This document shows positions 51,454 to 59,290 of a DNA stretch of 64,000 nucleotides, piece by piece. Location of the stretch: the NCBI RefSeq assembly GCF_013364275.1, contig NZ_CP054932.1, positions 3,596,001 through 3,660,000 on the forward strand, given 5' to 3'. Position numbers and translations under genes: made by a program. The notes below the pieces were generated by a model. That model made no database searches, was not told where the DNA came from, and saw only the letters and a program-made list of their open reading frames with translations. How positions within the stretch are numbered: the first letter of the stretch is position 1; each line of letters starts with the position of its first letter. The DNA comes from Actinomadura sp. NAK00032. GTDB lineage: Bacteria > Actinomycetota > Actinomycetes > Streptosporangiales > Streptosporangiaceae.

Positions 51454-52842
51454 CTAGACGACCAGGTTCAGCAGCAGGACGAACACCAGGCCGCACACCG
51501 AGATGACGGTCTCCATGAGCGACCACGTCTTGATGTTCTGCCCGACGCTGAGCCCGAAGTACTCCTTGACCAGCCAGAAGCCCGCGTCGTTGACGTGCGA
51601 GAAGAACAGCGAGCCGGCGCCGATCGCCAGCACCAGCAGCGAGGTCTCGCCGCTGTCGAGCGTGCCGACCAGCGGGACGAAGATGCCGGCGGCGGTGACG
51701 GTGGCCACGGTCGCGGACCCGGTGGCCAGCCGGATGAGGACGGCGACCAGCCAGGCGAGCAGCAGCACGGAGAACCCGCTGTCCTTGACCCAGTCGGCGA
51801 CCAGGTCGCCGATCCCGGTCGCGATCAGCGTCTGCTTGAAGCCGCCGCCCGCCGCGACGATCAGCAGGATCCCGGCGATCGGCGGCAGCGACTCCGCGGT
51901 GGAGGAGGAGACGGCCCGGCGGTCCATGCCCGAGCCGAGCCCGAGGGTGAACATCGCGACGACGACCGCGATGAGCAGCGCGATCAGCGGCGTGCCGAGG
52001 TCGTCCAGGACGGTGCGGAGGTTCCCGCCCTCGTCCAGCGTGATGTCGGCGACGGCCTTGCCCAGCATCAGCACGACGGGGAGCAGAACGGTGGCGAGTG
52101 TGACGGCGAACGACGGGCGCTTGCGGCCCTCCTTCGCCAGGCCCGTGTCCTCCTCCTCGGCGGCGTCGACGTACAGCTGCGGGGGCGTGACGTCCACCCA
52201 GCGGGCCGCGAACCGGGCGAACAGCGGGCCGGACAGGGCGACCGTCGAGACCGCGACGAGCACGCCGAGGCCGAGCGTGAGGCCGAGGTCGGCCTTGAGG
52301 GCGCCGATGGCGGCGAGCGGCCCGGGGTGCGGCGGGACGAGCCCGTGCATCGCCGACAGCCCGGCCAGCGCCGGGATGCCGACCGCGATGATCGACAGCC
52401 CCGAGCGGCGCGCCACCAGGAAGATGACCGGCATCAGCAGCACGAGGCCGATCTCGAAGAACATCGGCAGCCCGATCAGCGCGCCGACGAGCGCCATCGC
52501 CCACGGCAGGAAGGCGCGCCTGGACCGCCCCACGATGGTGTCGACGATCTGGTCGGCGCCCCCGGAGTCGGCCAGCAGCTTGCCGAACATCGCGCCGAGC
52601 GCGATGAGCGCGCCGACGTCGGCCGTGGTCTTGCCGAATCCCTGGCCGAAGGCGTCGAACGTGTCCGCCATGGGAAGACCGGCGATGGCGCCGACCAGCA
52701 GCGAGCCGAGCGTCAGGCTGAGGAACGGGTGGACCCTGAAGTAGGTGATCAGGACGACGATCAGCGCGATGCCGGCGAGTGCCGCCGGCACGAGCCGCCC
52801 GCTGGAGGCGGCCGGCGCCGCGGCCAGCACGATCGTGTGCAT
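51454..52842 (-). CDS. gntP: GntP-family gluconate/organic-acid:H+ symporter
   Basis: A 462-residue permease with about 12-14 helices. Family blocks include ITYFRVHPFLSLTLGSLLVGAIAGLP, FGKTTADVGALIALGAMFGKLLADSGGADQI, GLVPPHPGPLAAIGAL and GAGSLFFSHVNDAGFWLVKEYFGLS, all strong GntP features. Substrate is gluconate or a related hydroxy acid. It diverges from a FadR-type regulator gene; no gluconokinase is present. Confidence 0.92.
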   Translation of the reverse strand: MHTIVLAAAPAASSGRLVPAALAGIALIVVLITYFRVHPFLSLTLGSLLVGAIAGLPMADTFDAFGQGFGKTTADVGALIALGAMFGKLLADSGGADQIVDTIVGRSRRAFLPWAMALVGALIGLPMFFEIGLVLLMPVIFLVARRSGLSIIAVGIPALAGLSAMHGLVPPHPGPLAAIGALKADLGLTLGLGVLVAVSTVALSGPLFARFAARWVDVTPPQLYVDAAEEEDTGLAKEGRKRPSFAVTLATVLLPVVLMLGKAVADITLDEGGNLRTVLDDLGTPLIALLIAVVVAMFTLGLGSGMDRRAVSSSTAESLPPIAGILLIVAAGGGFKQTLIATGIGDLVADWVKDSGFSVLLLAWLVAVLIRLATGSATVATVTAAGIFVPLVGTLDSGETSLLVLAIGAGSLFFSHVNDAGFWLVKEYFGLSVGQNIKTWSLMETVISVCGLVFVLLLNLVV

Positions 52843-52983
52843 TTCTCATCCTCCGGGGGAGCGGGGGGAGGGGATGGGCGGTCCGCCCGAGTGTGACCGC
52901 AATGACCTGCTCTTTACAAGGCATCGAGCCTAAAAATCATATCTTTGTGCTAGTCATGCCCAGGTTCGTGTGATGATTGGGCC

Positions 52984-53688
52984 ATGATGGACATCCCGCC
53001 GGCCGGGTTGCACGGCAGCGTCCTCGACCGGCTGGGCATGCTGATCACGTCCGGCGAGCTCGGTCCGGGCGCGGTGCTGCGGATCGAGGAGCTGGAGTCC
53101 CGGTTCGGGGTGTCCCGGTCGGTGGTGCGGGAGGCGATCCGCGTCCTGGAGTCGATGGGCATGGTCACCAGCCGCCGCCGGGTCGGCGTCACGGTCGCCG
53201 AGCGGGTGCGGTGGAACGTCTTCCACCCGCAGATCATCGGCTGGCGGCTGGACGGCGCGGGCCGCGACGAGCAGCTGCGCTCGCTCGGCGAGCTGCGCCG
53301 CGGGCTGGAGCCGGTCGCCGCCGCGCTCGCCGCCCGCCGCGCCACCCCCGCGCAGTGCGGCACGCTGACCGGCGCGGTGATGGACATGGCGGTGCACGGC
53401 CGGTCCGGCGACCTGGAGGCCTACCTCACCGCGGACGTCCTCTTCCACCGGACGCTGCTGGAGGCGTCCGGCAACGAGATGATGGCCGCCCTCAGCGGGC
53501 TGGTCGCCGCCGTCCTCGCGGGCCGCACCCACCACCACCTGATGCCCGCCCACCCCGAGCCGGCCGCGATCCGCTGGCACGCGGAGGTGGCGCAGGCCGT
53601 CCAGGCGGGCGACGCCGGCGCCGCCGAACGCGCCATGCGCGACATCGTCGACGAGGCCACGCGGGCGATGCTCGACGCGGGCGAGTGA
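52984..53688 (+). CDS. GntR/FadR-subfamily regulator (FCD domain)
   Basis: A 234-residue regulator with a winged helix (LDRLGMLITSGELGPGAVLRIEELESRFGVSRSVVREAIRVLESMGMVTSRRRVGVTV) and an FCD ligand domain; FHRTLLEASGN and RWHAEVAQAVQAGDAGAAERAMRDIV carry metal-binding positions. It diverges from gntP and probably represses it, with a sugar acid as inducer. AATCAT (52935-52940) and ATGATT (52973-52978) flank the start region but are too far apart to call an operator. Confidence 0.9.
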   Translation: MMDIPPAGLHGSVLDRLGMLITSGELGPGAVLRIEELESRFGVSRSVVREAIRVLESMGMVTSRRRVGVTVAERVRWNVFHPQIIGWRLDGAGRDEQLRSLGELRRGLEPVAAALAARRATPAQCGTLTGAVMDMAVHGRSGDLEAYLTADVLFHRTLLEASGNEMMAALSGLVAAVLAGRTHHHLMPAHPEPAAIRWHAEVAQAVQAGDAGAAERAMRDIVDEATRAMLDAGE

Positions 53689-53709
53689 CGTCCGGACGCG
53701 CGTGACGTC

Positions 53710-54561
53710 CTAGAAGAGGGTGGGCGGCTCCGCCGGGACGGGCTCCGGCAGCGGCTCCACCTGCGGTGCCAGGGCCCGCACCTCGCCGTGGAAGCGGCGG
53801 GCCAGCGCCAGGGCGTCGGCGTTGTCGGGAGTGTGGACGAACACGGTCGGCGAGCGCCCCTCGCGCACCCACCCGGCGGCCTTCTCCACCCAGAACCGCC
53901 AGCCCTCGACGGTGCGCTCGGTGTCGTCCCGGCCGAGGTAGCGGACGATCGGGCGGTCGGTGAGCGCCGCCGACCGGCGCGGCACGCGCGGCTTCTTCGT
54001 CCAGGCGTCCCGTTCGGCGTCGCTGGTCGGCGGGCTGGTGAAGAACGCGGTGGTGTCGAACGGCACCCACTCGGCCCCGGCCCGGCCGAGCACCCGCTCC
54101 AGGTCGCGGGCGCTCCGGTCGTCCTCGAAGAAGGCCCGGTGCCGGACCTCGACGGCGTACCGGTGTTCGGCGGGCAGGCCGCGCAGGAAACCGGCCAGCG
54201 CGCCGAGGTCCCCGGGGCCGAACGAGCTCGGGAGCTGCACCCAGAGCGCGTGCGTCCGCGGCCCCAGCGGCTCCATCGCCCACAGGAACGAGCGGAGCTG
54301 CTCGCCGGCGTCCGCGAGCCGCCGCTCATGGGTGATCGCCTTCGGCAGCTTCAGCAGGAACCGGAAGTCCGGCGGGGTCTGCTCCGCCCACGACTCCACC
54401 GCGCTCCGCGCCGGCGTCGCGTAGAAGGTGGTGTTGCCCTCCACCGCGTCGCACCAGCTCGCGTAGGCGCGCAGCCGCTCGGCCGGAGGCAGCGCCGGGG
54501 GCAGGAACCGGCCCTGCCACCGCGCGTGCGCCCACATCGCGCACCCCACATGAACCCGCAT
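53710..54561 (-). CDS. DUF72 domain protein
   Basis: A 283-residue TIM-barrel protein of the DUF72 (YecE-like) family: VHVGCAMWAHARWQGRFLP, WCDAVEGNTTFYATPARSAVESWAEQTPPDFRFLLKLPKAITHERRL, RYAVEVRHRAFF and VFVHTPDNADALALA. The family has no firmly established activity. It is the last of a minus-strand series whose upstream members are damaged, 11 bp after the hydrolase remnant. It converges with the FadR gene. Confidence 0.88.
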   Translation of the reverse strand: MRVHVGCAMWAHARWQGRFLPPALPPAERLRAYASWCDAVEGNTTFYATPARSAVESWAEQTPPDFRFLLKLPKAITHERRLADAGEQLRSFLWAMEPLGPRTHALWVQLPSSFGPGDLGALAGFLRGLPAEHRYAVEVRHRAFFEDDRSARDLERVLGRAGAEWVPFDTTAFFTSPPTSDAERDAWTKKPRVPRRSAALTDRPIVRYLGRDDTERTVEGWRFWVEKAAGWVREGRSPTVFVHTPDNADALALARRFHGEVRALAPQVEPLPEPVPAEPPTLF

Positions 54562-54572
54562 GCCGCCCGACG

Positions 54573-54827
54573 CTACCGAACCGCCGCCTTCCGGACGAAG
54601 TCGAGCAGCGCGGCGGCGAAGTCGCCCGGCGCGCGCAGCCGAACTGGGAGCCCAGGCCGTCCACCGGCGCCTCGGGCGTGCCGGCCGAGCGGCGGCAGGA
54701 CGTCCTCGAAGACGCGGGACGACAGCGGGGACTCGTGGAACAGGCCGATCCACGGCCCCGCGCCGCCGCTCCGCCGGTAGTGGACCTGGCCCCACTCGGT
54801 GTCCGCGTAACCGCCCTCGGTCCCCAT
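54573..54827 (-). pseudogene. Alpha/beta hydrolase remnant (middle deleted)
   Basis: Only 84 codons. The N-terminus (VHYRRSGGAGPWIGLFHESPLSSRVFEDVLPPLGRH) matches the start of an alpha/beta hydrolase, and the end (RLRAPGDFAAALLDFVR) matches the extreme C-terminus. The nucleophile elbow and catalytic residues between are absent, so roughly 170 or more residues are missing around 54610-54660. Confidence 0.7.
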
Positions 54828-54831
54828 GCGG

Positions 54832-55419
54832 TCAGTGCTCGCGCAGGAGGGTGCCGGCGCCGTGGACCTTGTCGCCGATCCCGTTGTCGCGCAGCGCCAT
54901 CCACCAGGTGGCGGCGTTGATCGCGATGACGGGCAGGCCGAGCCAGCGCTCCGCCTCGTCGGCCGTCGCCACCATCGACAGGTTGGTGCCGCACTGCACC
55001 AGCGCGTCGACCTCGCCCGCCGCCAGCTCGCGGAGCGCGGCCCGCAGCTCCGCCTCGGTGACGTGCGCGATCGACACGGCCGTCGGGCACTTCAGCCCGA
55101 TGATCCGGTCGACCGCGAAGCCGAGCTCGGTGAAGAACCGGCGGACGTTGGCGTCGCCGACCGGCTGGTACGGGGTGACGACGCCGATCCGCCGCGCCCC
55201 GAACAGCTTCAGCGCGCGCTCGCACGCCTCGGCGCCGGTCGCGACCCGGAGGCCGGTGATGTCGTGGATCCGCTTGACGAACTGCTTGTTGCCCTCGACG
55301 CCGCCCCAGAACGTCTCGGCGGACATGCCCATCACCATGGAGTCCGGCTCGCAGGTCAGCACCCGCTCGCAGGCCGCGCCGATCTCGTCGCGGATCTGCT
55401 CCAGCAGAGGATCGTCCAC
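54832..55419 (-). pseudogene. Maleate isomerase/arylmalonate decarboxylase-like protein, N-terminally truncated
   Basis: The 195 residues match the Asp/Glu-racemase superfamily group with PDSMVMGMSAETFWGG, GLRVATGAEACERALKLFGARRIGVVTPYQPVGDANVRRFF, ALVQCGTNLSMV and INAATWWMALR. Both active-site cysteine regions are partly kept, but relatives carry about 50-60 more N-terminal residues, including the first catalytic segment. The frame runs back into DNA that belongs to the preceding membrane-protein gene. It could still be expressed from the GTG at 55419. Confidence 0.7.
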
Positions 55420-55424
55420 ACCAT

Positions 55425-55770
55425 CGCGGGCCAGGTGTCGCGCAGCGCGGCCGAGGCCGTCAGCGCCGCGACGAGCGGGACGGCGAGCACGGCCGGATGC
55501 CCGGCCGGCGCAGCTCCCGCGCCAGTGCGTACGCCAGCAGTGTGAAGCCGATCGCCAGCGGCGGGAACAGCGCCTCGTGCAGCCAGCGGACGTCCGGGCC
55601 GTCCATGGCGACGATCAGCTTCCACGTCGCCTTGGCGAACCCGCCCGCGACGACGAGGGCGGCCGCGGCCGGATCAGCGGGTGCCTGTGCCGCAGTAGGG
55701 CCACCCCCGCGGCGGTGAGCGCCACCGGGACGTAGTCCTCGGCGGCCAGTGCGATCGGGTAGTCGCTCAT
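55425..55770 (-). pseudogene. Small membrane protein broken by two frame changes
   Basis: Three pieces of one protein appear in three frames: MSDYPIALAAEDYVPVALTAAGVALLRHRHPLI from 55770, then DPAAAALVVAGGFAKATWKLIVAMDGPDVRWLHEALFPPLAIGFTLLAYALAREL from about 55680, then AVLAVPLVAALTASAALRDTWPAMVWTIL to about 55425, where it merges into the racemase-like frame. Each piece has good hydrophobic character, so the original was a multi-pass membrane protein. Its ATG overlaps the SDR stop by 4 bp. Confidence 0.72.
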
Positions 55771-56549
55771 GGCCGGTCGCCGAACAGGTCGCGCTTGCGG
55801 ACGGTGCCGAGCAGGAACCGTCCCATGATCTTGGGAGTGGTGAGCCAGGCGACCGTGCCGCCGTTCTTCGTCCCGGCAAGGATCTTGCCGGCCAGCCAGG
55901 GCGCCACCGTCTCCACGCGGTCGGCGAGGATGTTGAAGACCTTCTTCGCCCTGGCCAGCTCCTCGGGGGAGTAGTCCTGGAGGAGCAGGTCGGTGACGAC
56001 CATGCCGGGGGACAGGTGCGCCACCTTCACCGGCCCGCCCTTGACCTCCTTGGCCAGGCCGGAGGTGAGGTAGTCGGTGCCCCGCTTGGTCGCGCCGTAG
56101 GCGATCAGGCCGGGGACGGTGCGGCCGTCGCTGCCGAGCCCGGCCATGTTCCACACCGTGCCGCCGCCCTGCGCGGCCATGCCGCGCACCGCGACGGCGC
56201 TGCCGTGCATCACGCCGAGCAGGTTCGCCGACACCACCGCCTCCAGCTGCTCGGGCGGCAGGTCGGCGAGCGGGCGGCGGGAGGTGGAGACGCCCGCGTT
56301 GTTGATCCAGTGGTCGACCCGCCCGAACGCGTCGGCGGCGGCGTCCCACAGCGCCTGCACCTGGCCGCGGTCCGCCATGTCGCAGACGACCCCGATCGCG
56401 CCGCCGCCGAGATCGGCGACCGCCTTGTCCACCGGCTCCCGCGACCGGCCGCAGATCGCGACGCGGGCGTCCCGGGCGAGCAGCTCGCGGGCGAGGCCGA
56501 GCCCGATCCCGCGCGTCCCGCCGGTGACGACGACGGCCGCGCCGGTCAC
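55767..56549 (-). CDS. Short-chain dehydrogenase/reductase
   Basis: A 260-residue classical SDR with the NAD(P) motif VVTGGTRGIGLGLA, INNAGVSTSRRP, and the active-site pair in NMAGLGSDG...YGATKRG (Tyr-x3-Lys). It seems intact, unlike its neighbours. The GTG at 56549 overlaps the stop of the preceding gene by 4 bp and its stop overlaps the membrane-protein start, so it is the middle of an operon. Substrate unknown. Confidence 0.87.
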   Translation of the reverse strand: MTGAAVVVTGGTRGIGLGLARELLARDARVAICGRSREPVDKAVADLGGGAIGVVCDMADRGQVQALWDAAADAFGRVDHWINNAGVSTSRRPLADLPPEQLEAVVSANLLGVMHGSAVAVRGMAAQGGGTVWNMAGLGSDGRTVPGLIAYGATKRGTDYLTSGLAKEVKGGPVKVAHLSPGMVVTDLLLQDYSPEELARAKKVFNILADRVETVAPWLAGKILAGTKNGGTVAWLTTPKIMGRFLLGTVRKRDLFGDRP

Positions 56550-56944
56550 GCGGCCTCCCAGGCCAGCACCCCGTGCAGGACGCTCGTCAGGACGTTGCCC
56601 TTGAACAGCTCGTACACCACGGCCATCGTCTCGCCGGCGGTCATCCCGGGCGCGGCGTCGACCATGTACTCGCGGCCCTTGAGCTTCCACACGTCGGTGA
56701 AGTGCAGGACGGGGTAGTCGGCCCGGCCGAACGCCTGCGCGTTGCCCCACGCGTCCGGGCCCTCGAAGAAGGAGCGGAACCCGCCCCGCCTGGCCTCGAC
56801 GGTGCAGGTCCGGTCGATCGCGCCGGTCCAGGTGATGTGGCGGCGGGTGCGCAGCAGGTCGAGGGGCTCCAGCTCGATCGAGACGGTGACCTCGCCGGCC
56901 GGCTTCTGGTCGGCGCCCCACAGCTCGCACGTCCCGGACGTCTT
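56546..56944 (-). pseudogene. C-terminal fragment of an unidentified protein
   Basis: About 130 residues (CELWGADQKPAGEVTVSIELEPLDLLRTRRHITWTGAIDRTCTVEARRGGFRSFFEGPDAWG to VLHGVLAWEAA) form a protein-like C-terminal part with no start. Beyond 56944 the frame turns to low-complexity antisense of a plus-strand gene. The 5' portion is therefore missing. I do not recognise the family. Confidence 0.6.
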
Positions 56945-57289
56945 CCCCGCGCTGCGCGGCACCGGCGGGGAACCCGCGTGGGCCCTGACCGAGGCGCAGC
57001 GGAACCTGGTCTCGCTCGCCGAAGCGCTGCTCACCCGCCCCCGGCTCCTGCTGGTGGACGGCATCGCCGCCGGCCCGTGCGCCGGCGCCGTCCACGCCGT
57101 GCTCCGGCGGCTCGCCGCCACCGGCACCGCCGTGCTCGTCGCCGGGCCCGCCGCGCCGCAGATCCAGGCGCTCGCCCGCCGCGCCTACACCGTCGGCCGC
57201 GACGGCGTCACCGAGATCCCCGTCCCGTCCCCGCGCCCGCCGCCGCCCCTCCGGCGGCGGCCCGCAGCACCGGAGGTTCCGCCCAGTGA
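56945..57289 (+). pseudogene. C-terminal fragment of an ABC-type ATPase-like protein
   Basis: The plus-strand frame from about 56945 reads EPAWALTEAQRNLVSLAEALLTRPRLLLVDGIAAGPCAGAVHAVLRRLAATGTAVLVAGPAAPQIQALARRAYTVG, which follows the signature-to-Walker B region of an ABC ATPase but with a degenerate signature (LTEAQRN for LSGGQRQ) and VDG for DEP. There is no start or Walker A. If the frame changed near 57230 its stop (TGA, 57287-57289) would overlap the next gene's GTG as in a normal operon. Confidence 0.55.
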
Positions 57290-57777
57290 TCGCGATCGCC
57301 CTCGCCGCGGCGCTGCTGAGCGCCCCGGCCCTGCCCGCCGCCGGCGCCGCGCCCGCGCCCGAACTCCAGGTCAGCCGCAGCGCCGACCTCGCCGAGGGCG
57401 CCACGATCACCGTCACCCAGAGCGGGTTCCGGCCGGGCCTGAAGTCGGTCGCCGTCGGGCTGTGCCGGGAGGGCTACACCAACGGCCTCAAGGACTGCGT
57501 CCTCGCCGTCACCGCGCCGGGGAACCAGGGCCCCAACTCGGCCGAGATCCCGCTCACCTTCGCCGCCGCCGGCAGTGGCGGCAACGGAGGCGACGGCGGG
57601 CACGGGGGCGGCGGCGGTACGGGCGGCGGCTCGACCCCGACCGGTGGCGGCGGCGACCTGCCGAACACCGGCAGCCCCGACGGCGTCCCCACCTACGCCC
57701 TCGTCGCCTCCGCCCTCGTCATGGCCGGCGGCGCCGCCCTGCTGATCATCCCGCGCCGTCGGAAGGGGCACTCGTGA
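57286..57777 (+). CDS. LPXTG surface protein with neocarzinostatin-like domain
   Basis: A 163-residue cell-wall protein. A signal peptide (MIAIALAAALLSAPALPAAGA) is followed by a domain like neocarzinostatin apoproteins (LQVSRSADLAEGATITVTQSGFRPGLKSVAVGLCREGYTNGLKDC, with the two paired cysteines), a Gly/Asn-rich linker, and a sorting signal: LPNTG, a hydrophobic stretch and RRRK. It should be anchored to peptidoglycan by a sortase. GGAGG lies nine bases before the GTG. Function is unknown; the fold in enediyne producers binds a chromophore, but no enediyne genes are here. Confidence 0.8.
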   Translation: MIAIALAAALLSAPALPAAGAAPAPELQVSRSADLAEGATITVTQSGFRPGLKSVAVGLCREGYTNGLKDCVLAVTAPGNQGPNSAEIPLTFAAAGSGGNGGDGGHGGGGGTGGGSTPTGGGGDLPNTGSPDGVPTYALVASALVMAGGAALLIIPRRRKGHS

Positions 57778-58310
57778 ACCTCGGCACCGGGACCTCCGGC
57801 GTCCTGGTCTCGCCCCGGAAGGCCAGCTCCGCGAGCCCCTCGGCCGCGCAGATCTCCCCGAACGCCTCGGCGTTCGTCGGCGGCACCGCCGCGTCGGGGA
57901 ACGCGTTGTAGACGCCGGTCAGCCCCTCGCTCACCACGAAGTCGAGCGCCGCCGCCGCGATGAAGCTGCGCGGGGAGGCGTCCGCGTCGCCGGTCGTCGG
58001 GCTCCGCTCGTCGATGACCGTGCCGGAGCCCGCGCCGTAGACCGACGTCGAACTGGTGAAGACGACCCGGGGATGGACGGCGGCGGTGGTCCGCGCACTG
58101 GCGACCAGCGTGTCGGCGTACTCGGCGACCCGCTGTGCTGCGTCGAAGGACCGCGACAGGCGTGGGCCGACCATGAGCACCACCGCGTCGGCCCCGCGCG
58201 CCGCCGCGGCGACGGCCGCCCGGTCGGCGCCGCGCAGCACGGCGACGTCGGCGCAGACCGCCGCCAGCTCGCCGGCGCGCTCGGGACGTCGAGCGGTGGC
58301 GCGGTCCCGC
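57778..58310 (-). pseudogene. NAD-dependent epimerase remnant with lost ends and internal deletion
   Basis: The frame reads RRPERAGELAAVCADVAVLRGADRAAVAAAARGADAVV, VVFTSSTSVYGAGSGTVIDERSPTTGDADASPRSFIAA, then directly AALDFVVSEGLTGVYNAFPDAAVPPTNAEAFGEICAAEGL. The N-terminal Gly-rich NAD motif, about 40-50 residues after SFIAA, and the last C-terminal residues are missing. The joints are near 58305, 57950 and 57795. The reading frame is kept across the inner joint. Confidence 0.7.
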
Positions 58311-58328
58311 AGGGGGCGAAGGTCCCCT
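58311..58328 (+). promoter_or_regulatory. DosR/DevR-like box upstream of the universal stress protein
   Basis: AGGGGGCGAAGGTCCCCT has GGGG/CCCC arms around a GCGAAGGT centre, and sits inside a larger GGCGAAG-N7-CTTCGCC inverted repeat (58315-58335), about 90 bp before the ATG. It resembles the GGG-n-CC-type boxes bound by DevR/DosR-family regulators, which often control universal stress genes. The match was made from memory. Confidence 0.35.
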
Positions 58329-58420
58329 CTTCGCCGGACCGACGCCTCTGCCCGGGGCGGCGGTTTGCCCGTGAGTCTGGAGGTGACCGGACAGAGAGAC
58401 GCATGCCTTGGGGGGACTGC

Positions 58421-59287
58421 ATGAACGCACAGCCGATCACCGGTGTCGTCGCGGGCTTCGACGGCTCCGAGAACGGGATCCGGGCCCTGGACTGGGCGGC
58501 CGACGAGGCCCGCGTCCGGGAGGCGCCGCTGACGGTGATCCACGTGTGGAACGCCTACCAGGGCGGTCCCGTCGCCGTCCCGGCCCTGGACCTGCGGGCA
58601 CTGGCCCAGCAGACCCTGGACGGCGGTGTCGAGCACGTCCGCGAGTCCGCCCCCGGCCTGCCCGTGCGCGGCCTGCTCGCCAGCGGACCCGCCGCCGCCA
58701 CGCTGATCGAGGCGGGGCGGAGCGCCGACCTCATCGTGCTGGGCCCCCGGGGCCTCGGCGGCTTCGCCGGGCTGGTGCTCGGGTCGGTCAGCGCCCAGGT
58801 CGTCGCGCACGCCGCCTGCCCGGTGGTGATCGCCCGCGGCGGCCGCCCGCGCACCGGCGCGGGCCACGTGGTGGTCGGCGTGGACGGCTCACCCGCCTCC
58901 CGGGCCGCGCTCGCCCTCGGCTTCGCCGAGGCCGAACTGCACGGCGCGTCCGTGCACGCGGTGACCGCCTGGGCGTCGGCGCCGCCCGAGGGCCTGCCGC
59001 CGCTGGTGGACGCGGCCGGGATGCGGGACGCCGCGCGGAAGCGGCTGGCCCAGCTGATGATCCCGCTGCGCGAGCCGCGGCCCGGCGTGGACGTCCGGAT
59101 CTCCGTCCTCACCGGGCCGCCGCGCGACGTCCTGCTGGAGGCCGCCGCCGAGGCCCGCCTCCTCGTCGTCGGCTCCCGGGGCCTCGGCGGCTTCCGCGGC
59201 CTGCTGATGGGGTCGGTCAGCCACGCCCTCGTCCAGCACGCGCCCTGCCCGGTGGCGGTCGTCCACGTGACCGGCGACCCCGGGTAG
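58421..59287 (+). CDS. Universal stress protein with two UspA domains
   Basis: A 288-residue protein of two Usp domains. The first (VVAGFDGSENGIRALDWAADEA to DLIVLGPRGLGGFAGLVLGSVSAQVVAHAACPVVIARGG) and the second (VVVGVDGSPASRAALALGFAEAE to LLVVGSRGLGGFRGLLMGSVSHALVQHAPCPVAVVH) both keep the G-x2-G-x9-G(S) ATP-binding motif. Tandem Usps are common in actinomycetes under DosR-type control. The ATG at 58421 follows GGGGGGA. It converges with the MFS gene with a 3-bp gap. Confidence 0.92.
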   Translation: MNAQPITGVVAGFDGSENGIRALDWAADEARVREAPLTVIHVWNAYQGGPVAVPALDLRALAQQTLDGGVEHVRESAPGLPVRGLLASGPAAATLIEAGRSADLIVLGPRGLGGFAGLVLGSVSAQVVAHAACPVVIARGGRPRTGAGHVVVGVDGSPASRAALALGFAEAELHGASVHAVTAWASAPPEGLPPLVDAAGMRDAARKRLAQLMIPLREPRPGVDVRISVLTGPPRDVLLEAAAEARLLVVGSRGLGGFRGLLMGSVSHALVQHAPCPVAVVHVTGDPG

Positions 59288-59290
59288 CCG

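Noticed and set aside
57286..57777. An enediyne antibiotic apoprotein gene.
   Set aside because: The domain is only neocarzinostatin-like and carries an LPNTG wall-sorting signal; no enediyne synthase genes are present.
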